Assembly (NCBI GenBank): GCA_905372305.1 | Contig: CAJPOP010000001.1 | Span: forward strand, 124,001-188,000 | Direction of reading: 5' to 3' | Length of the DNA: 64,000 nt | From: Candidatus Saccharimonadota bacterium | GTDB lineage: Bacteria > Patescibacteriota > Saccharimonadia > Saccharimonadales > Saccharimonadaceae | In this document: piece by piece, positions 1 through 8,112 of the stretch | Layout: each line of letters opens with the position of its first letter | How positions within the stretch are numbered: the first letter of the stretch is position 1 | Made by a program: the position numbers and the translations under genes | Notes under the pieces: generated by a model | Seen by the model: only the letters and a program-made list of their open reading frames with translations | Told to the model about the DNA's origin: nothing | Database searches by the model: none

Positions 1-222
1 AAGTATGCGCTGGCGGCATTCTTAAAAGTGCAGCGGCATCTGTTTGTGGTGGTGAACGAGTTTCGGGAGACGGTTGGACTACTTAGCCTGGAAGATGTTA
101 TTGAAGCGCTACTAGGGCGGAAAATTGTTGACGAGTTTGACGTCTATGAAGATTTGCGCAAGGCTGCCGGGACGAATCCGCAAAAGAACAACCTATCGAC
201 TAAAAAACGCCGCGACGTTTAA
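1..222 (+). CDS. CorC/HlyC-type CBS-domain protein, C-terminal end (5' part outside window)
   Basis: An open frame runs in from the left edge and stops at 222, giving 73 visible residues. The segment HLFVVVNEFRETVGLLSLED followed by VIEALLGRKIVDEFD is the second CBS motif typical of the CorC/TlyC/HlyC (UPF0053) membrane protein family, which binds adenosine nucleotides and is linked to Mg/Co efflux. After the CBS motif there are only about 30 residues, ending in a basic tail (KKRRDV), so the CorC_HlyC transporter-associated domain of longer members is absent. The membrane part would lie upstream of this window. The gene converges with the nuclease gene on the other strand across about 48 bp in which I see no clear terminator. 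Confidence 0.8.
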   Translation, partial: KYALAAFLKVQRHLFVVVNEFRETVGLLSLEDVIEALLGRKIVDEFDVYEDLRKAAGTNPQKNNLSTKKRRDV

Positions 223-270
223 CGTCTAGTTAGCACCGGCAAGCGCGTCTATATAGCTAAGATAAAGACA

Positions 271-1035
271 TTAGGAGACAAACTTTCGTTTCTGTTTTTG
301 GCGGCCGAGTGTTTGCCGCGGCGGTTGCGGTATTTTGGCTGGTGCTGCCTCGGCTTTGGCAGTGCTAATACTGCTACTGCCAGGGAAAGGTACAGGGCGA
401 GACGAAGCTTTCTCGGCTGACTGTATTAAGCGGATCAGTCTTTGTCCGTCGATAAGCATGATGCTACCCGTATGTTTTGGGTTTTTAGCAAATTGCTTGG
501 CGTCCTCTGAAAAACTATTTATCGTTATTATAAAGGCGAAACCTCCGTTAAGACGGCTGGCAATTGGTTCGTAAAAATCTTTGATGGCGCTGGTCTCAAC
601 TGTGCTAATGTTGTGTTTTTTACACTGCACATAACTTTGCAGATTATTTTTGCGCATAATGATATCGATACCGTTATCGCGGTTATAAGGTGTAACCTTG
701 GTCTGGTATCCGAATGATTGGAATATTTCTGCTATGTATTTTTTGAAAGAATAAGCGTCGAGAGTGCGAATTTTCTCTAATAATTCTTGATCTGCTGTTT
801 TTAAGCTATTTTCCGGTGCTGGCTGATCTACGGCGGCTGGCGCCGGCGCGGCAGATAAAGGCTCGTTTTCCGGGCGGCTGCTCGGCTGTTCTTTAATATA
901 GCTATCTGCGGGCCTTCGTTTTGCCTCTTTTAATTCTAGTTTCTTGATTCTCTTAGACAAGGATAAATACAGATAGGCGAGAAAAACCCACAAGCAGATG
1001 CTTACAGATAAGAGAATAAACCCACCGCTATTCAT
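271..1035 (-). CDS. membrane-anchored Mrr-like restriction endonuclease-fold protein
   Basis: 254 aa. Residues about 4-26 form one strong hydrophobic segment followed by basic residues (KRIKK), so the protein is probably tethered with its bulk in the cytoplasm. A Pro/Ala-rich linker follows (about 40-80). Residues about 85-205 form an Mrr_cat-type nuclease domain: a helix with FKKYIAEIFQSFGY, then the catalytic run N-G-I-D at the first acidic residue and Q-C-K after about ten residues, matching the D...(E/Q)xK signature. The tail is basic (RQKQKRKF). Mrr-fold enzymes cut DNA, often modified or foreign DNA; the target here is unknown. The start ATG lies 6 bp downstream of a reverse-strand TATAAT, so the mRNA is probably leaderless. 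Membrane tethering could place it at the DNA uptake site, but that is inference. Confidence 0.75.
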   Translation of the reverse strand: MNSGGFILLSVSICLWVFLAYLYLSLSKRIKKLELKEAKRRPADSYIKEQPSSRPENEPLSAAPAPAAVDQPAPENSLKTADQELLEKIRTLDAYSFKKYIAEIFQSFGYQTKVTPYNRDNGIDIIMRKNNLQSYVQCKKHNISTVETSAIKDFYEPIASRLNGGFAFIITINSFSEDAKQFAKNPKHTGSIMLIDGQRLIRLIQSAEKASSRPVPFPGSSSISTAKAEAAPAKIPQPPRQTLGRQKQKRKFVS

Positions 1036-1073
1036 AAAATCATTATACCAGCTAATGTGCTATAATAACAGAT
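1036..1073. promoter_or_regulatory. divergent leaderless promoter pair between nuclease gene and aspS
   Basis: Only 38 bp separate two divergent start codons. A reverse-strand TATAAT (1042-1047) lies 6 nt from the nuclease ATG and a forward TATAAT (1061-1066) lies 7 nt from the aspS ATG. Neither gene has a Shine-Dalgarno sequence. With initiation about 7 nt past each -10 box, both transcripts would begin at or next to the start codon. Each -35 region would fall across or beside the opposite promoter, so the two cannot easily be occupied at the same time. Confidence 0.7.
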
Positions 1074-2852
1074 ATGAAAAATAGAATTTTGGCGGTAAAG
1101 GCCTCTGATGAAGTTGGGAAAAATATTACAGTAGCTGGCTGGGTACACTCCCGGCGCGATCACGGCGGGCTGATTTTTATTGACCTACGCGACCATACTG
1201 GGTTGGTGCAGCTGGTAATTAATCCTGAGCAGGCAGAGGCCTTTCGGTTGGCGGAAAGCCTGCGCGATGAGTTTGTGATTCGTGCCAGCGGCGTGGTGAC
1301 GGAGCGCGGCGAAGGTTTGAAGAACCCAAATATTGCCAGCGGTGATGTGGAAATTGTGGTGGAAAATCTGGAAATTTTGAACCGTGCCGAAACGCTGCCA
1401 ATCCAGCCGTTTGCCGAGGAAAACCAAGCGGGCGAGGACTTGCGTTTTAAGTATCGTTACCTCGACTTGCGCCGTCCAAAGATGCAACAGATGCTGAAAA
1501 AACGTGCTGAAATGTACCAGCGCATGCATCAGTATATGGATACTCGGGACTTCATTGAGATTCAGACGCCGATTTTGGCAAATTCCAGCCCCGAGGGCGC
1601 GCGCGATTTCCTCATCCCTAGTCGTCTGCAGGAGGGTAAGTTTTACGCTCTGCCGCAAGCACCGCAACAGTTCAAGCAGCTGTTGATGGTTGGCGGTGTG
1701 CCGCGATATTACCAGTTGGCGGCGTGTTTTCGCGACGAAGATCCGCGGGCTGATCGACTGTACGGGGAGTTTTATCAGCTGGATTTGGAGATGAGCTTCG
1801 TTGAGGACGGCGAGGAAGTCCGCCAGGAAGTTGAGCCGCTGATGCGGCAGCTAGCGACTGAGTTTGCGGGCAAGAAATTGCTGGATTTGAGCGATCTGTC
1901 GGTGGGCGACGGTCAGCCAATTCCGCGCATTTCCTACCGCGACGCCATGGAGACATATGGCTCGGACAAGCCGGACCTGCGTTTTGGCATGGAGCTGATT
2001 GAGCTGACCGATGTATTCGCCAACACTGAATTTGGCGTGTTCAAAAACGCTGAGTGCATCAAGGCGATTTGCGTCAAAAATGGCGCCAGTCTCAGCCGTA
2101 AGCAAATCGACCAGTTCACCGACATTGCTAAAAGTGAAGGGGCGGGCGGTTTAGCTTACATCACTTACCAAGATGGCGAGGCAAAATCACCAATTGCTAA
2201 GTTCTTGAGCGAAACAGAGCTTACGGCGATTCAGCAAAAAACTGGTGCGGCTGATGGCGACGCAGTTTTCTTTGGCGCTGACATCCGTCCAGTCGTCAAC
2301 GCCGTGCTTGGTCGCTTGCGAAACGAATTTGCCGCCCATTTCGACTTGAAAAAAACGGATGAGGTAGCCTTGGCTTGGATTATCGATTTTCCGTTCTATG
2401 AATGGGACGACCACGGCAAGAAGCTTGATTTTGGGCACAACCCATTCGGTATGCCAAAGGGCGGCTTGCAGGCGTTGGAGTCAGTCACCACTGACGCGGA
2501 AAAACTAGCCATCGTGGCCGACCAATTCGACATGGTGATGAATGGCTACGAAATCTGCTCCGGCGGCGTGCGCAATCACAACCCGGCGGTGCTGTACAAA
2601 GTGTTTGAACTGCTCGGTTTTAGCGAAAGCTATGTCGAAGAAAAGTTTGGCGCCATGCTCAATGCCTTCAAATACGGCGCACCGCCGCATGCTGGCTGTG
2701 CCTTTGGTGTTGACCGGATCCTCATGGAGCTCATTGACGAAACTAATGTCCGCGAAACCTTAGCCTTTCCAAAGAACGGCTCGGGCGTCGACGTGATGAT
2801 GGATTCGCCGTCAACGGTTGACCCAGCGCAGCTAAAGGAACTGGGGTTATGA
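1074..2852 (+). CDS. aspS: aspartyl-tRNA synthetase
   Basis: 592 aa, the usual bacterial length. It attaches aspartate to tRNA in the cytoplasm. The N-terminal OB fold (about 15-105, AGWVHSRRDHGGLIFIDLRD) binds the anticodon. The class II core follows: motif 2 as FRDEDPRADRLYGEF, a GAD-type insertion between about 290 and 420, and motif 3 as the Gly-Val-Asp-Arg run near residue 555. The C-terminal region with FPKNGSGVDVMMDSPS and LKELGL is standard for bacterial AspRS. The start is ATG, 7 nt behind TATAAT. It heads a run with a Nudix gene (ATGA overlap), a serine hydrolase and an HD protein. Whether it is strictly Asp-specific or also charges tRNA-Asn cannot be told from the sequence alone. 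Confidence 0.98.
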   Translation: MKNRILAVKASDEVGKNITVAGWVHSRRDHGGLIFIDLRDHTGLVQLVINPEQAEAFRLAESLRDEFVIRASGVVTERGEGLKNPNIASGDVEIVVENLEILNRAETLPIQPFAEENQAGEDLRFKYRYLDLRRPKMQQMLKKRAEMYQRMHQYMDTRDFIEIQTPILANSSPEGARDFLIPSRLQEGKFYALPQAPQQFKQLLMVGGVPRYYQLAACFRDEDPRADRLYGEFYQLDLEMSFVEDGEEVRQEVEPLMRQLATEFAGKKLLDLSDLSVGDGQPIPRISYRDAMETYGSDKPDLRFGMELIELTDVFANTEFGVFKNAECIKAICVKNGASLSRKQIDQFTDIAKSEGAGGLAYITYQDGEAKSPIAKFLSETELTAIQQKTGAADGDAVFFGADIRPVVNAVLGRLRNEFAAHFDLKKTDEVALAWIIDFPFYEWDDHGKKLDFGHNPFGMPKGGLQALESVTTDAEKLAIVADQFDMVMNGYEICSGGVRNHNPAVLYKVFELLGFSESYVEEKFGAMLNAFKYGAPPHAGCAFGVDRILMELIDETNVRETLAFPKNGSGVDVMMDSPSTVDPAQLKELGL

Positions 2853-3277
2853 GCGCAATGTATGATCGACACGAAGTTAGCGTAAAAGTGGCGCTGTATA
2901 GCGAGGATGGTAAACAGGTATTGCTGATGTATCACCTAAGCAGCGATGGTTTTGGCTTGCCAGGCGGGCATATTGACGCCGGCGAAACGCCTGATGCGGC
3001 ACTAGAGCGGGAGCTGCGCGAGGAATTAGGCGTCACAATTGATGCGACGCCAGCCGATTTCTATGTCCGCAACCCTTATGATGACAATATTAAGGATCAT
3101 AAAATTATCCTCGGCTATACGGCGACGGCAAAAAAGGGTATGACTTTGCCAAATAGTGCATGTGATGGTAGCGAAGGAGATATCGTCTGGCTGACGCGGG
3201 CAGAAGTTGAAACTACCGATAAACTTTCGCCAGGCTATCGGGATTTTGTGCTGAAGTGGTGGCCGCAAGAAGCGTAA
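2849..3277 (+). CDS. Nudix hydrolase
   Basis: 142 aa. A complete Nudix box runs from GGHIDAGETPD through ALERELREELG (about residues 37-59), matching the GX5EX7REUXEEXGU consensus that binds Mg and hydrolyses nucleoside diphosphate-linked substrates. The preceding strand SVKVALYSEDGKQVLLMYHL is typical of the fold. The start overlaps the aspS stop as ATGA, which implies translational coupling; an in-frame ATG three codons later (MYDRHEVS) is the alternative. Substrate is not predictable. Its place behind aspS suggests nucleotide pool cleaning alongside translation, which is inference only. Confidence 0.92.
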   Translation: MSAMYDRHEVSVKVALYSEDGKQVLLMYHLSSDGFGLPGGHIDAGETPDAALERELREELGVTIDATPADFYVRNPYDDNIKDHKIILGYTATAKKGMTLPNSACDGSEGDIVWLTRAEVETTDKLSPGYRDFVLKWWPQEA

Positions 3278-3301
3278 TGTTTTAGGAGGTACAAGCAGGC
3301 T

Positions 3302-4651
3302 ATGAAATCAATTCCCAAACGAACGCTAAAATTCATTGACTCGTGGCTAACGCTGCGCAGCCAATGGGCGCGCTGGCCGGGATTTACTGTCGCGATAGCC
3401 AAAGACAGCGAGGTGGTTTTTAATAAAGCCTATGGCCTGGCAAATATAGAAAATAATGAGAAATTAACAACTAACCACCTTTTTCACATTGCTTCGCACT
3501 CAAAAACCTTTACCGCCACGGCCGTGATGCAGCTGCAGGAGCGCGGCAAGTTGCGCATTGATGATTCAGTTACGACGCACCTACCGTGGCTGGCGCAGCA
3601 CAGCGACCAGCGTTGGTGCGATGTAACCTTGCGTCAATTATTGAGCCACTCAGCAGGCGTGATTCGCGACGGCCAGGCATCAGGCTTTTGGCAGTTTCAA
3701 GGAGAATTTCCGGATGAAGACGAGTTCAGGAAGCAAATCATGCGATCACAACTGGTGTTTGAGCCAAATTCTGAGTTCAAGTATTCTAATTTTGGTTTTG
3801 GCTTGCTGGGTTTGGTAATTGAGCAAGCTAGCGGCAAATCGTACGCTGATTTTGTGGCAGAAAACATTACCGCGCCACTTGATTTGAAACAAACCACCAC
3901 GGAATATTCGCCAGAACTTCGTATGGCAACTGGCTATAGTAGGTTTGATTTATGCCAGCAGCGCCGTCCGTTTCAGTACATCACAACTGGTGTATTGCAG
4001 CCAGCCACGGGATTTTGCTCAACAGCACATGACTTGGTGAAATTCTTTGCTGCTCTGCAAGTCGGCTCAGGCAAACTATTGAGCGATACTTCTAAAAGGG
4101 AAATGCAGCGCCCATCGTGGCAAGTCGCCGACGAAGCAAACGCAGGAAGTTACGGATTGGGTATTGATATCGCAAAAGCTAAAGATGGTAAGCGGCTCGT
4201 CGGTCATAGCGGCGGTTATCCAGGATTTGTCGGCCGTACCTGGTCGCGGATAGATGACGGAATAACTGTTTCGGTGCTGGCGAACGCGTATGATACAGCG
4301 CCAGGGATAGTTGCAAATTCGATATTAGGAATTATTGATCAATTTGGTGACGCTCCTGATAAAAACCGTCGAAAGTTTGAAGCGCGGTTCGTTAACGATT
4401 ACGGAGTATACGAAGTCGTTGATACAGCAAAAGGACTGAGGGGCTTATGGTCTAATGATTGGCAGCCATTCAACATGGCTGAAGAGCTGGAAATAGTTGA
4501 TGACGCCACCTTAAAAATTGCGAAAGGTAATCATTTTAGCTATTTTGGCGAACTGATGAAATATGAGTTTGATGCCAAAAATAAGCCTTCCGCCATGTAT
4601 CGTAGCGGCGCTAAGAATTATGTTAGTTTAGACGGCGATGTGAGGGTTTAA
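3302..4651 (+). CDS. serine beta-lactamase-like hydrolase (class C / beta-lactamase superfamily)
   Basis: 449 aa. It carries the three elements of the SxxK acyl-hydrolase fold: S-H-S-K near residue 65-68, Y-S-N near 163 (FKYSNFGFGLLG), and an H-S-G in the position of the KTG triad (VGHSGGYPGF, near 302). Family members are carboxypeptidases, esterases or peptidases rather than true beta-lactamases in most cases. There is no N-terminal signal peptide or membrane segment, so it looks cytoplasmic, which argues against an antibiotic-resistance role. A good Shine-Dalgarno (AGGAGG at 3284-3289) lies ahead of the ATG, as expected for an internal operon gene. About 90 residues after the core form a beta-rich tail like that of other members. 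Confidence 0.88.
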   Translation: MKSIPKRTLKFIDSWLTLRSQWARWPGFTVAIAKDSEVVFNKAYGLANIENNEKLTTNHLFHIASHSKTFTATAVMQLQERGKLRIDDSVTTHLPWLAQHSDQRWCDVTLRQLLSHSAGVIRDGQASGFWQFQGEFPDEDEFRKQIMRSQLVFEPNSEFKYSNFGFGLLGLVIEQASGKSYADFVAENITAPLDLKQTTTEYSPELRMATGYSRFDLCQQRRPFQYITTGVLQPATGFCSTAHDLVKFFAALQVGSGKLLSDTSKREMQRPSWQVADEANAGSYGLGIDIAKAKDGKRLVGHSGGYPGFVGRTWSRIDDGITVSVLANAYDTAPGIVANSILGIIDQFGDAPDKNRRKFEARFVNDYGVYEVVDTAKGLRGLWSNDWQPFNMAEELEIVDDATLKIAKGNHFSYFGELMKYEFDAKNKPSAMYRSGAKNYVSLDGDVRV

Positions 4652-4661
4652 AAGGATCTTC

Positions 4662-5306
4662 GTGTCAAACATAGGTAGAATAAATATGAATAAAACGGAA
4701 TTACCAACCGAAGCTCAAGTCAAAAACCTGCACAAAAAATACGCCAAAACTGATGCTGATTTTGCGTTGATTTACACTCACTGTCAAGTGGTTGACGCAA
4801 TTGCGGCGCAGCTTTTGGATGCTAAGCCGAACTCGCGAGTCGACCGCGATTTACTGCATGTTGCTTGCATGCTTCATGATATCGGCGCGTATGATGTTCT
4901 GGAAAACGGCAAATTTGTCGACGGCGTTCGCCACGGCGTGATTGGTGAGCAGATTCTGCGAAATGAAGGCTTTCCTGAACAAATTTGGCGGTTTGCTTCG
5001 CACCATACTGGCGTAGGTTTGACCAAGCAGGATGTAATTAACCAAAACTTGTCCATTCCGCCAGCCGACTATACCGCTAACACGCCCGAGGAGCGGCTGC
5101 TAATGTACGCCGACAAATTTCATTCCAAAAGCAAACCGCCCAAAGAGCCGCCATATTTTTGCACATTTGAGTGGTATTATAATCTGGTGCAAAAATTTGG
5201 CAGCGATAAACAAGCTAAATTTCAGGTGCTAGCAGACGAGTTTGGCAAGCCGGATATTGCGCTTGTCGCCAGTAAGTTTGGTTTTAGTATCAAAGATGTA
5301 AATTAG
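4662..5306 (+). CDS. HD-domain hydrolase
   Basis: 214 aa from the GTG at 4662; an ATG eight codons in (4686) may be the real start because residues before it look non-conserved. The HD metal-binding pattern is complete: H in YTHCQVVDAIA, HD in LLHVACMLHDIGAYD, two later histidines in FASHHTGVG, and D in MYADKFHSK. HD proteins are metal-dependent phosphohydrolases, many acting on nucleotides or tRNA ends. The terminal GKPDIALVASKFGFS is family-typical. It is the last intact gene of the aspS run. Substrate unknown. Confidence 0.85.
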   Translation: MSNIGRINMNKTELPTEAQVKNLHKKYAKTDADFALIYTHCQVVDAIAAQLLDAKPNSRVDRDLLHVACMLHDIGAYDVLENGKFVDGVRHGVIGEQILRNEGFPEQIWRFASHHTGVGLTKQDVINQNLSIPPADYTANTPEERLLMYADKFHSKSKPPKEPPYFCTFEWYYNLVQKFGSDKQAKFQVLADEFGKPDIALVASKFGFSIKDVN

Positions 5307-5369
5307 CGTCAGGATAATTGCCGGTATGTTTGCGCCGTTTTAGGCAAATATGTATAATCTATACAGATT

Positions 5370-5537
5370 ATGAACGATAGCGAAGTGCCCGCGGTAGGCA
5401 AGCAAGTGATCGTTGCCTGCGCGTTTATTCATCACAATTTTGACGGCGTTGAGAAAATCTTTATGCCTAAGCGTGCTGCGACGAAGAAATTTATGCCAAG
5501 CGTATTTGAACTGCCTGGCGGTCAGTTGAAATTTTAG
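5370..5537 (+). pseudogene. truncated Nudix hydrolase remnant
   Basis: A 55-codon frame beginning MNDSEVPAVGKQVIVACAF reads like the N-terminal half of a Nudix protein: a strand with FDGVEKIFMPKRAA, then PSVFELPGGQLKF, where a normal protein would continue into the Nudix box (GGQLEFGE...). It stops immediately after GGQLKF, so the catalytic helix is missing. The GrpB-like frame starts 5 bp later, which suggests a deletion joined the two. Upstream are overlapping TATAAT/TATACA boxes at 5353-5365. It is too short to be an active hydrolase. Confidence 0.65.
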
Positions 5538-5541
5538 CCAA

Positions 5542-6063
5542 ATGCCAGTCAATATTAAAAAATCCAGAAAAGATATGGCAGCTGTCTTTACGCGCGTGAA
5601 AAATAAATTGACGCCAGTGCTTGCGGATGGTTCGCAGATTCATCATGTCGGCAGTACCGCAGTGCTTGGTTTGGATGGTAAAAATATCCTAGATATCCTT
5701 ATTTCTGCCAAAGATAGCGAACACATGAACGAGCTGCGGGACAAACTGGTAGCAATTGGATATTTTCCTTCATTAAATCCAAGTTCCCGCCAAGATTATA
5801 TCTTCCTGGCGTCCCGACAAGAAGAAACTGGCGTGGGCGATATCCATATTCACCTCGCGGTCGCAAATACCAAAACGCATGATAACTTCTTAATCATCAG
5901 AGATTATCTAAGGTCTCACAATGACGAAGCTGATCAATATTCAAAGATAAAATATCAATATGCTAAGCAAGCAAATTACGACAGATCAGCGTATAAAAAG
6001 CTTAAAGCAGCTTATGTCGATAAGCTATTGCGACGTGCCAAGCGATGGAAAAATGGCGGCTAA
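5542..6063 (+). CDS. GrpB/UPF0157 family nucleotidyltransferase-fold protein
   Basis: 173 aa. The run HHVGSTAVLGLDGKNILDILIS (about residues 33-54) matches the GrpB/UPF0157 signature, where GS and the D-x-D pair mimic the nucleotidyltransferase active site. Later features VGDIHIHLAVANTKTHDNFLIIRDYLRSH and the YAKQANYDRSAYKKLKAAYVDKLL tail are also family-typical. The first strand is divergent (NIKKSRKDMAAVF instead of the usual YDPEWP-type start), perhaps because the 5' end was remade by the deletion just upstream. The 3' end overlaps the next gene by 11 nt. Molecular function of the family is poorly defined. Confidence 0.8.
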   Translation: MPVNIKKSRKDMAAVFTRVKNKLTPVLADGSQIHHVGSTAVLGLDGKNILDILISAKDSEHMNELRDKLVAIGYFPSLNPSSRQDYIFLASRQEETGVGDIHIHLAVANTKTHDNFLIIRDYLRSHNDEADQYSKIKYQYAKQANYDRSAYKKLKAAYVDKLLRRAKRWKNGG

Positions 6064-6806
6064 TCTCCTCCTTCATATCCCGCACGCTTCGCTGTGTTTA
6101 CCGCCAGATTTTTGGCGCGATGTTACGGTTGATCGGAAAATTATCGAGAAGAATCTGCGCTTTATGGCTGATTATAAAGTGGGCGAGCTTGCCAGAGATA
6201 TTGATTGCCATAAAGTAACAGCCAAGTATTCGCGGCTATATTGCGACGTTGAGCGGTTTCGAAATGACGCCGATGAGCCGATGGCGAGGCTGGGTATGAG
6301 CGCGGTATATACGCATTTGCCGGGCGGTGCCCAGTATCGCCAGGTAACACCTAAGCGCCGCGAGGAAATCATCAGGCAAGCTTATGAACCTCATCATGCA
6401 CAGCTAAATAAATTGAGCCAAAAAAAATGTTAATCAGTATGGCTCGTGTATGATGGTCGATCTGCATAGCTACAGTGATGATTTGGTGCGAAAATTGTTT
6501 GGCTATACGGAAAATCTGCCTGATATTTGCCTGGGTTATGACGATGAATGGTTTAGTGAAAATGATGCCTTAAAACTGAAAACGTATATAGAAAAACTGG
6601 GTTATAGCTGCGCGCTGAATTATCCGTATGCGGGTGCGCTGGTGCCGATGGACTTTTATCGTAATAAAATGCCAGGACTGCGTTCGGTGATGCTGGAGGT
6701 TAATCGGCGTGTTTATCTGGAGGGTGAAACGGTGCGCCAAGAATCAGTGCGCGACATTGGTAAAATAATCAAATACATCGCTAATGAATTTAAGGGTTAT
6801 AGCTGA
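6053..6806 (+). pseudogene. N-formylglutamate amidohydrolase-like protein, frameshifted
   Basis: Two frames together make one protein. The first begins at the ATG at 6053 (MAANLLLHIPHAS), with FRNDADEPMARLGMSAVYTHL and a Y-EPHH run, as in HutG-like N-formylglutamate amidohydrolases. It ends at 6433 after a run of eight A (6420-6427). The second carries VDLHSYSDD, CLGYDDEW, NYPYAGALVPMDFY and SVMLEVNRRVYL, which is the rest of the same family. With seven A the reading is continuous (AAA AAT GTT AAT CAG ... ATG GTC GAT). So the break is a single-base homopolymer gain: a real decay event, a reversible slippage site, or a sequencing error. It overlaps the GrpB gene at its 5' end and meets the VIT gene head-on. 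Confidence 0.82.
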
Positions 6807-7336
6807 ACGCCCAGCCACGCCGCCAATACATCGCCGGCAAAGTAGGCTAGTCCAGCGGCGACCGCTCCCAGGAGCAGGGTAATAGCGGCTTCCCGCCATG
6901 GTGATTGCTTGCCGACTTTGCCCTTAATAAAGCCGATTGTTAAGAAAGTAATTGCCGTAAGTAGTGAGCTAATATAGAACAGGGTGATACTTGGCGCTTT
7001 CATAGCTGCAACCACGTCGAACAAATAGGGCAATACTGGCACGCTGCCGACTGCCACGAAAGCTAAGAATGTAACTAAGCCGATGATTTTAGGAGAAGCT
7101 CGCTTTTGGGTGTCGCGGGCCGATTCGTCGTGTTCGGCGCTGGCTGCTAAGTAGGCGCTGGAACCCATTGAAAAACCATCAGCGATGAGGTTTGCAATGC
7201 CTAAAATGAGGATAACTGCACTGGAAATCCCCGCGCCAGCCGACGCCGCCACTACGGCAAAGGTTGTGACTGTGCCATCAACCGCGCCGTAAACAAATTC
7301 TGGAATATACCGTTTGAAAAATGCCCTCATAACCAT
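6797..7336 (-). CDS. VIT/CCC1-family metal transporter
   Basis: 179 aa. The start of the protein, RYIPEFVYGAVDGTVTTFAVVAAS, is the VIT family first helix with its conserved D and T residues, followed by ILGIANLIADGFSMGSSAYLA, the second signature helix. Three more hydrophobic helices follow (about 85-105, 112-132, 150-172), giving the usual five. Family members move Fe or Mn into storage compartments or out of the cytoplasm. It is short for the family because the cytoplasmic metal-binding loop between helices 2 and 3 is reduced to DESARDTQKRAS. The ATG at 7336 is followed by a second in-frame ATG at 7330. The 3' end overlaps the opposite gene by 10 nt. Confidence 0.85.
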   Translation of the reverse strand: MVMRAFFKRYIPEFVYGAVDGTVTTFAVVAASAGAGISSAVILILGIANLIADGFSMGSSAYLAASAEHDESARDTQKRASPKIIGLVTFLAFVAVGSVPVLPYLFDVVAAMKAPSITLFYISSLLTAITFLTIGFIKGKVGKQSPWREAAITLLLGAVAAGLAYFAGDVLAAWLGVQL

Positions 7337-7429
7337 AGCCAGTGTAGCATATTTGGGCTGATTAAGCTGAGTTTAAGCTTGGGAATAGCGCAAGAACAAG
7401 CCGTTTTCGCGGTCGCTACCAGCAAACCA

Positions 7430-7481
7430 TTGACATTTTAATACGCTTATGCTACAATAAGAAATGTTAGATTATCTAACA
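7430..7481 (+). promoter_or_regulatory. sigma70 promoter with palindromic operator at the transcription start
   Basis: TTGACA (7430-7435), a 17-bp spacer and TACAAT (7453-7458) make a near-consensus promoter. Directly after it, at 7465-7481, sits the perfect palindrome TGTTAGAT-T-ATCTAACA, covering the expected start site. A regulator bound there would block initiation. It precedes a leader of about 80 nt and the small membrane/YtxH genes. No regulator in the window can be assigned to it. Confidence 0.8.
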
Positions 7482-7544
7482 CAAAAAACCAAAGCATGCT
7501 AAAATAAAAACATAAACATTGTAAGCTTCGCGGAAAGGTAGAAC

Positions 7545-7766
7545 GTGGAAGACGCACAAACAATCATCGTTCTTTTAACAATCATCGCTGCTTTACTGTC
7601 GATTGTCATCTTGGTGCTTTTAGGGACAGTTATCTCTTTGCTAATAAGGATAAACGCCATCATGAAAAAAGTCGATAAGATTACGATGAATGTAGCTAGC
7701 GCTACCGATTGGTTGTCGCCGGCAAAAGTATTTAGCGAGATTACAAAGCTGTTTCGTAAAAAATAA
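7545..7766 (+). CDS. small single-pass membrane protein upstream of YtxH-like gene
   Basis: 73 aa from a GTG at 7545 behind a GGAAAGG Shine-Dalgarno. Residues about 6-34 form one long hydrophobic helix (IIVLLTIIAALLSIVILVLLG), then a short amphipathic tail with KKVDKITMNVASATDWLSPAKVF and a basic end (KLFRKK). Similar small proteins (DUF948-like) often precede YtxH genes, and here the YtxH-like gene starts 20 bp downstream. The pair shares the operator-bearing promoter at 7430, so both are likely induced together under some envelope or stationary-phase signal. Function unknown. Confidence 0.7.
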   Translation: MEDAQTIIVLLTIIAALLSIVILVLLGTVISLLIRINAIMKKVDKITMNVASATDWLSPAKVFSEITKLFRKK

Positions 7767-7786
7767 ATAACAAAGGAGTAAATATC

Positions 7787-8047
7787 ATGAAAAAAGTATT
7801 AGCAATTCTGGGTGCCGCAGCAGCAGGCTTTGCTGCTGGAGTTCTGACCGCGCCAAAGAGCGGCAAGGAAACCAGAGCCGACCTAAAGAAGAAAACTTGC
7901 GCGCTTAAAAAGGAAGCCGAGAAAAAGGTCGAACAGGCAGCGGCTGTCGCTAAAGACGGCGTCGATTCGCTGAAAACTGGATCACAAAAGGTTGGCGATG
8001 CTCTGGCTAAGACTGCTAAAAGCGTCAAGGGCAGCGTTGAAAAATAG
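7787..8047 (+). CDS. YtxH-like general stress protein
   Basis: 86 aa. It opens with a short hydrophobic stretch, KKVLAILGAAAAGFAAGVLTAPKSGKETR, which is the YtxH signature (glycine/alanine helix then AP.SG.ETR). A long Lys/Ala amphipathic helix follows, with repeated KKxAEKKVEQAA-type segments. YtxH proteins are small membrane-associated stress proteins of unclear mechanism. AAAGGAG precedes the ATG by the right distance. One cysteine (TCALKK) interrupts the helix. It is the second gene of the operator-controlled pair. Confidence 0.85.
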   Translation: MKKVLAILGAAAAGFAAGVLTAPKSGKETRADLKKKTCALKKEAEKKVEQAAAVAKDGVDSLKTGSQKVGDALAKTAKSVKGSVEK

Positions 8048-8112
8048 CAAATAGTTCAAGTAATCTTGACAACATTTGACGATAATTAAGAAGACGTGAG
8101 ATAATAGGATAG

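Noticed and set aside
3302..4651. Antibiotic-resistance beta-lactamase
   Set aside because: SxxK, YxN and HSG are present, but there is no signal peptide and the closest look is to cytoplasmic serine hydrolases of the same fold.
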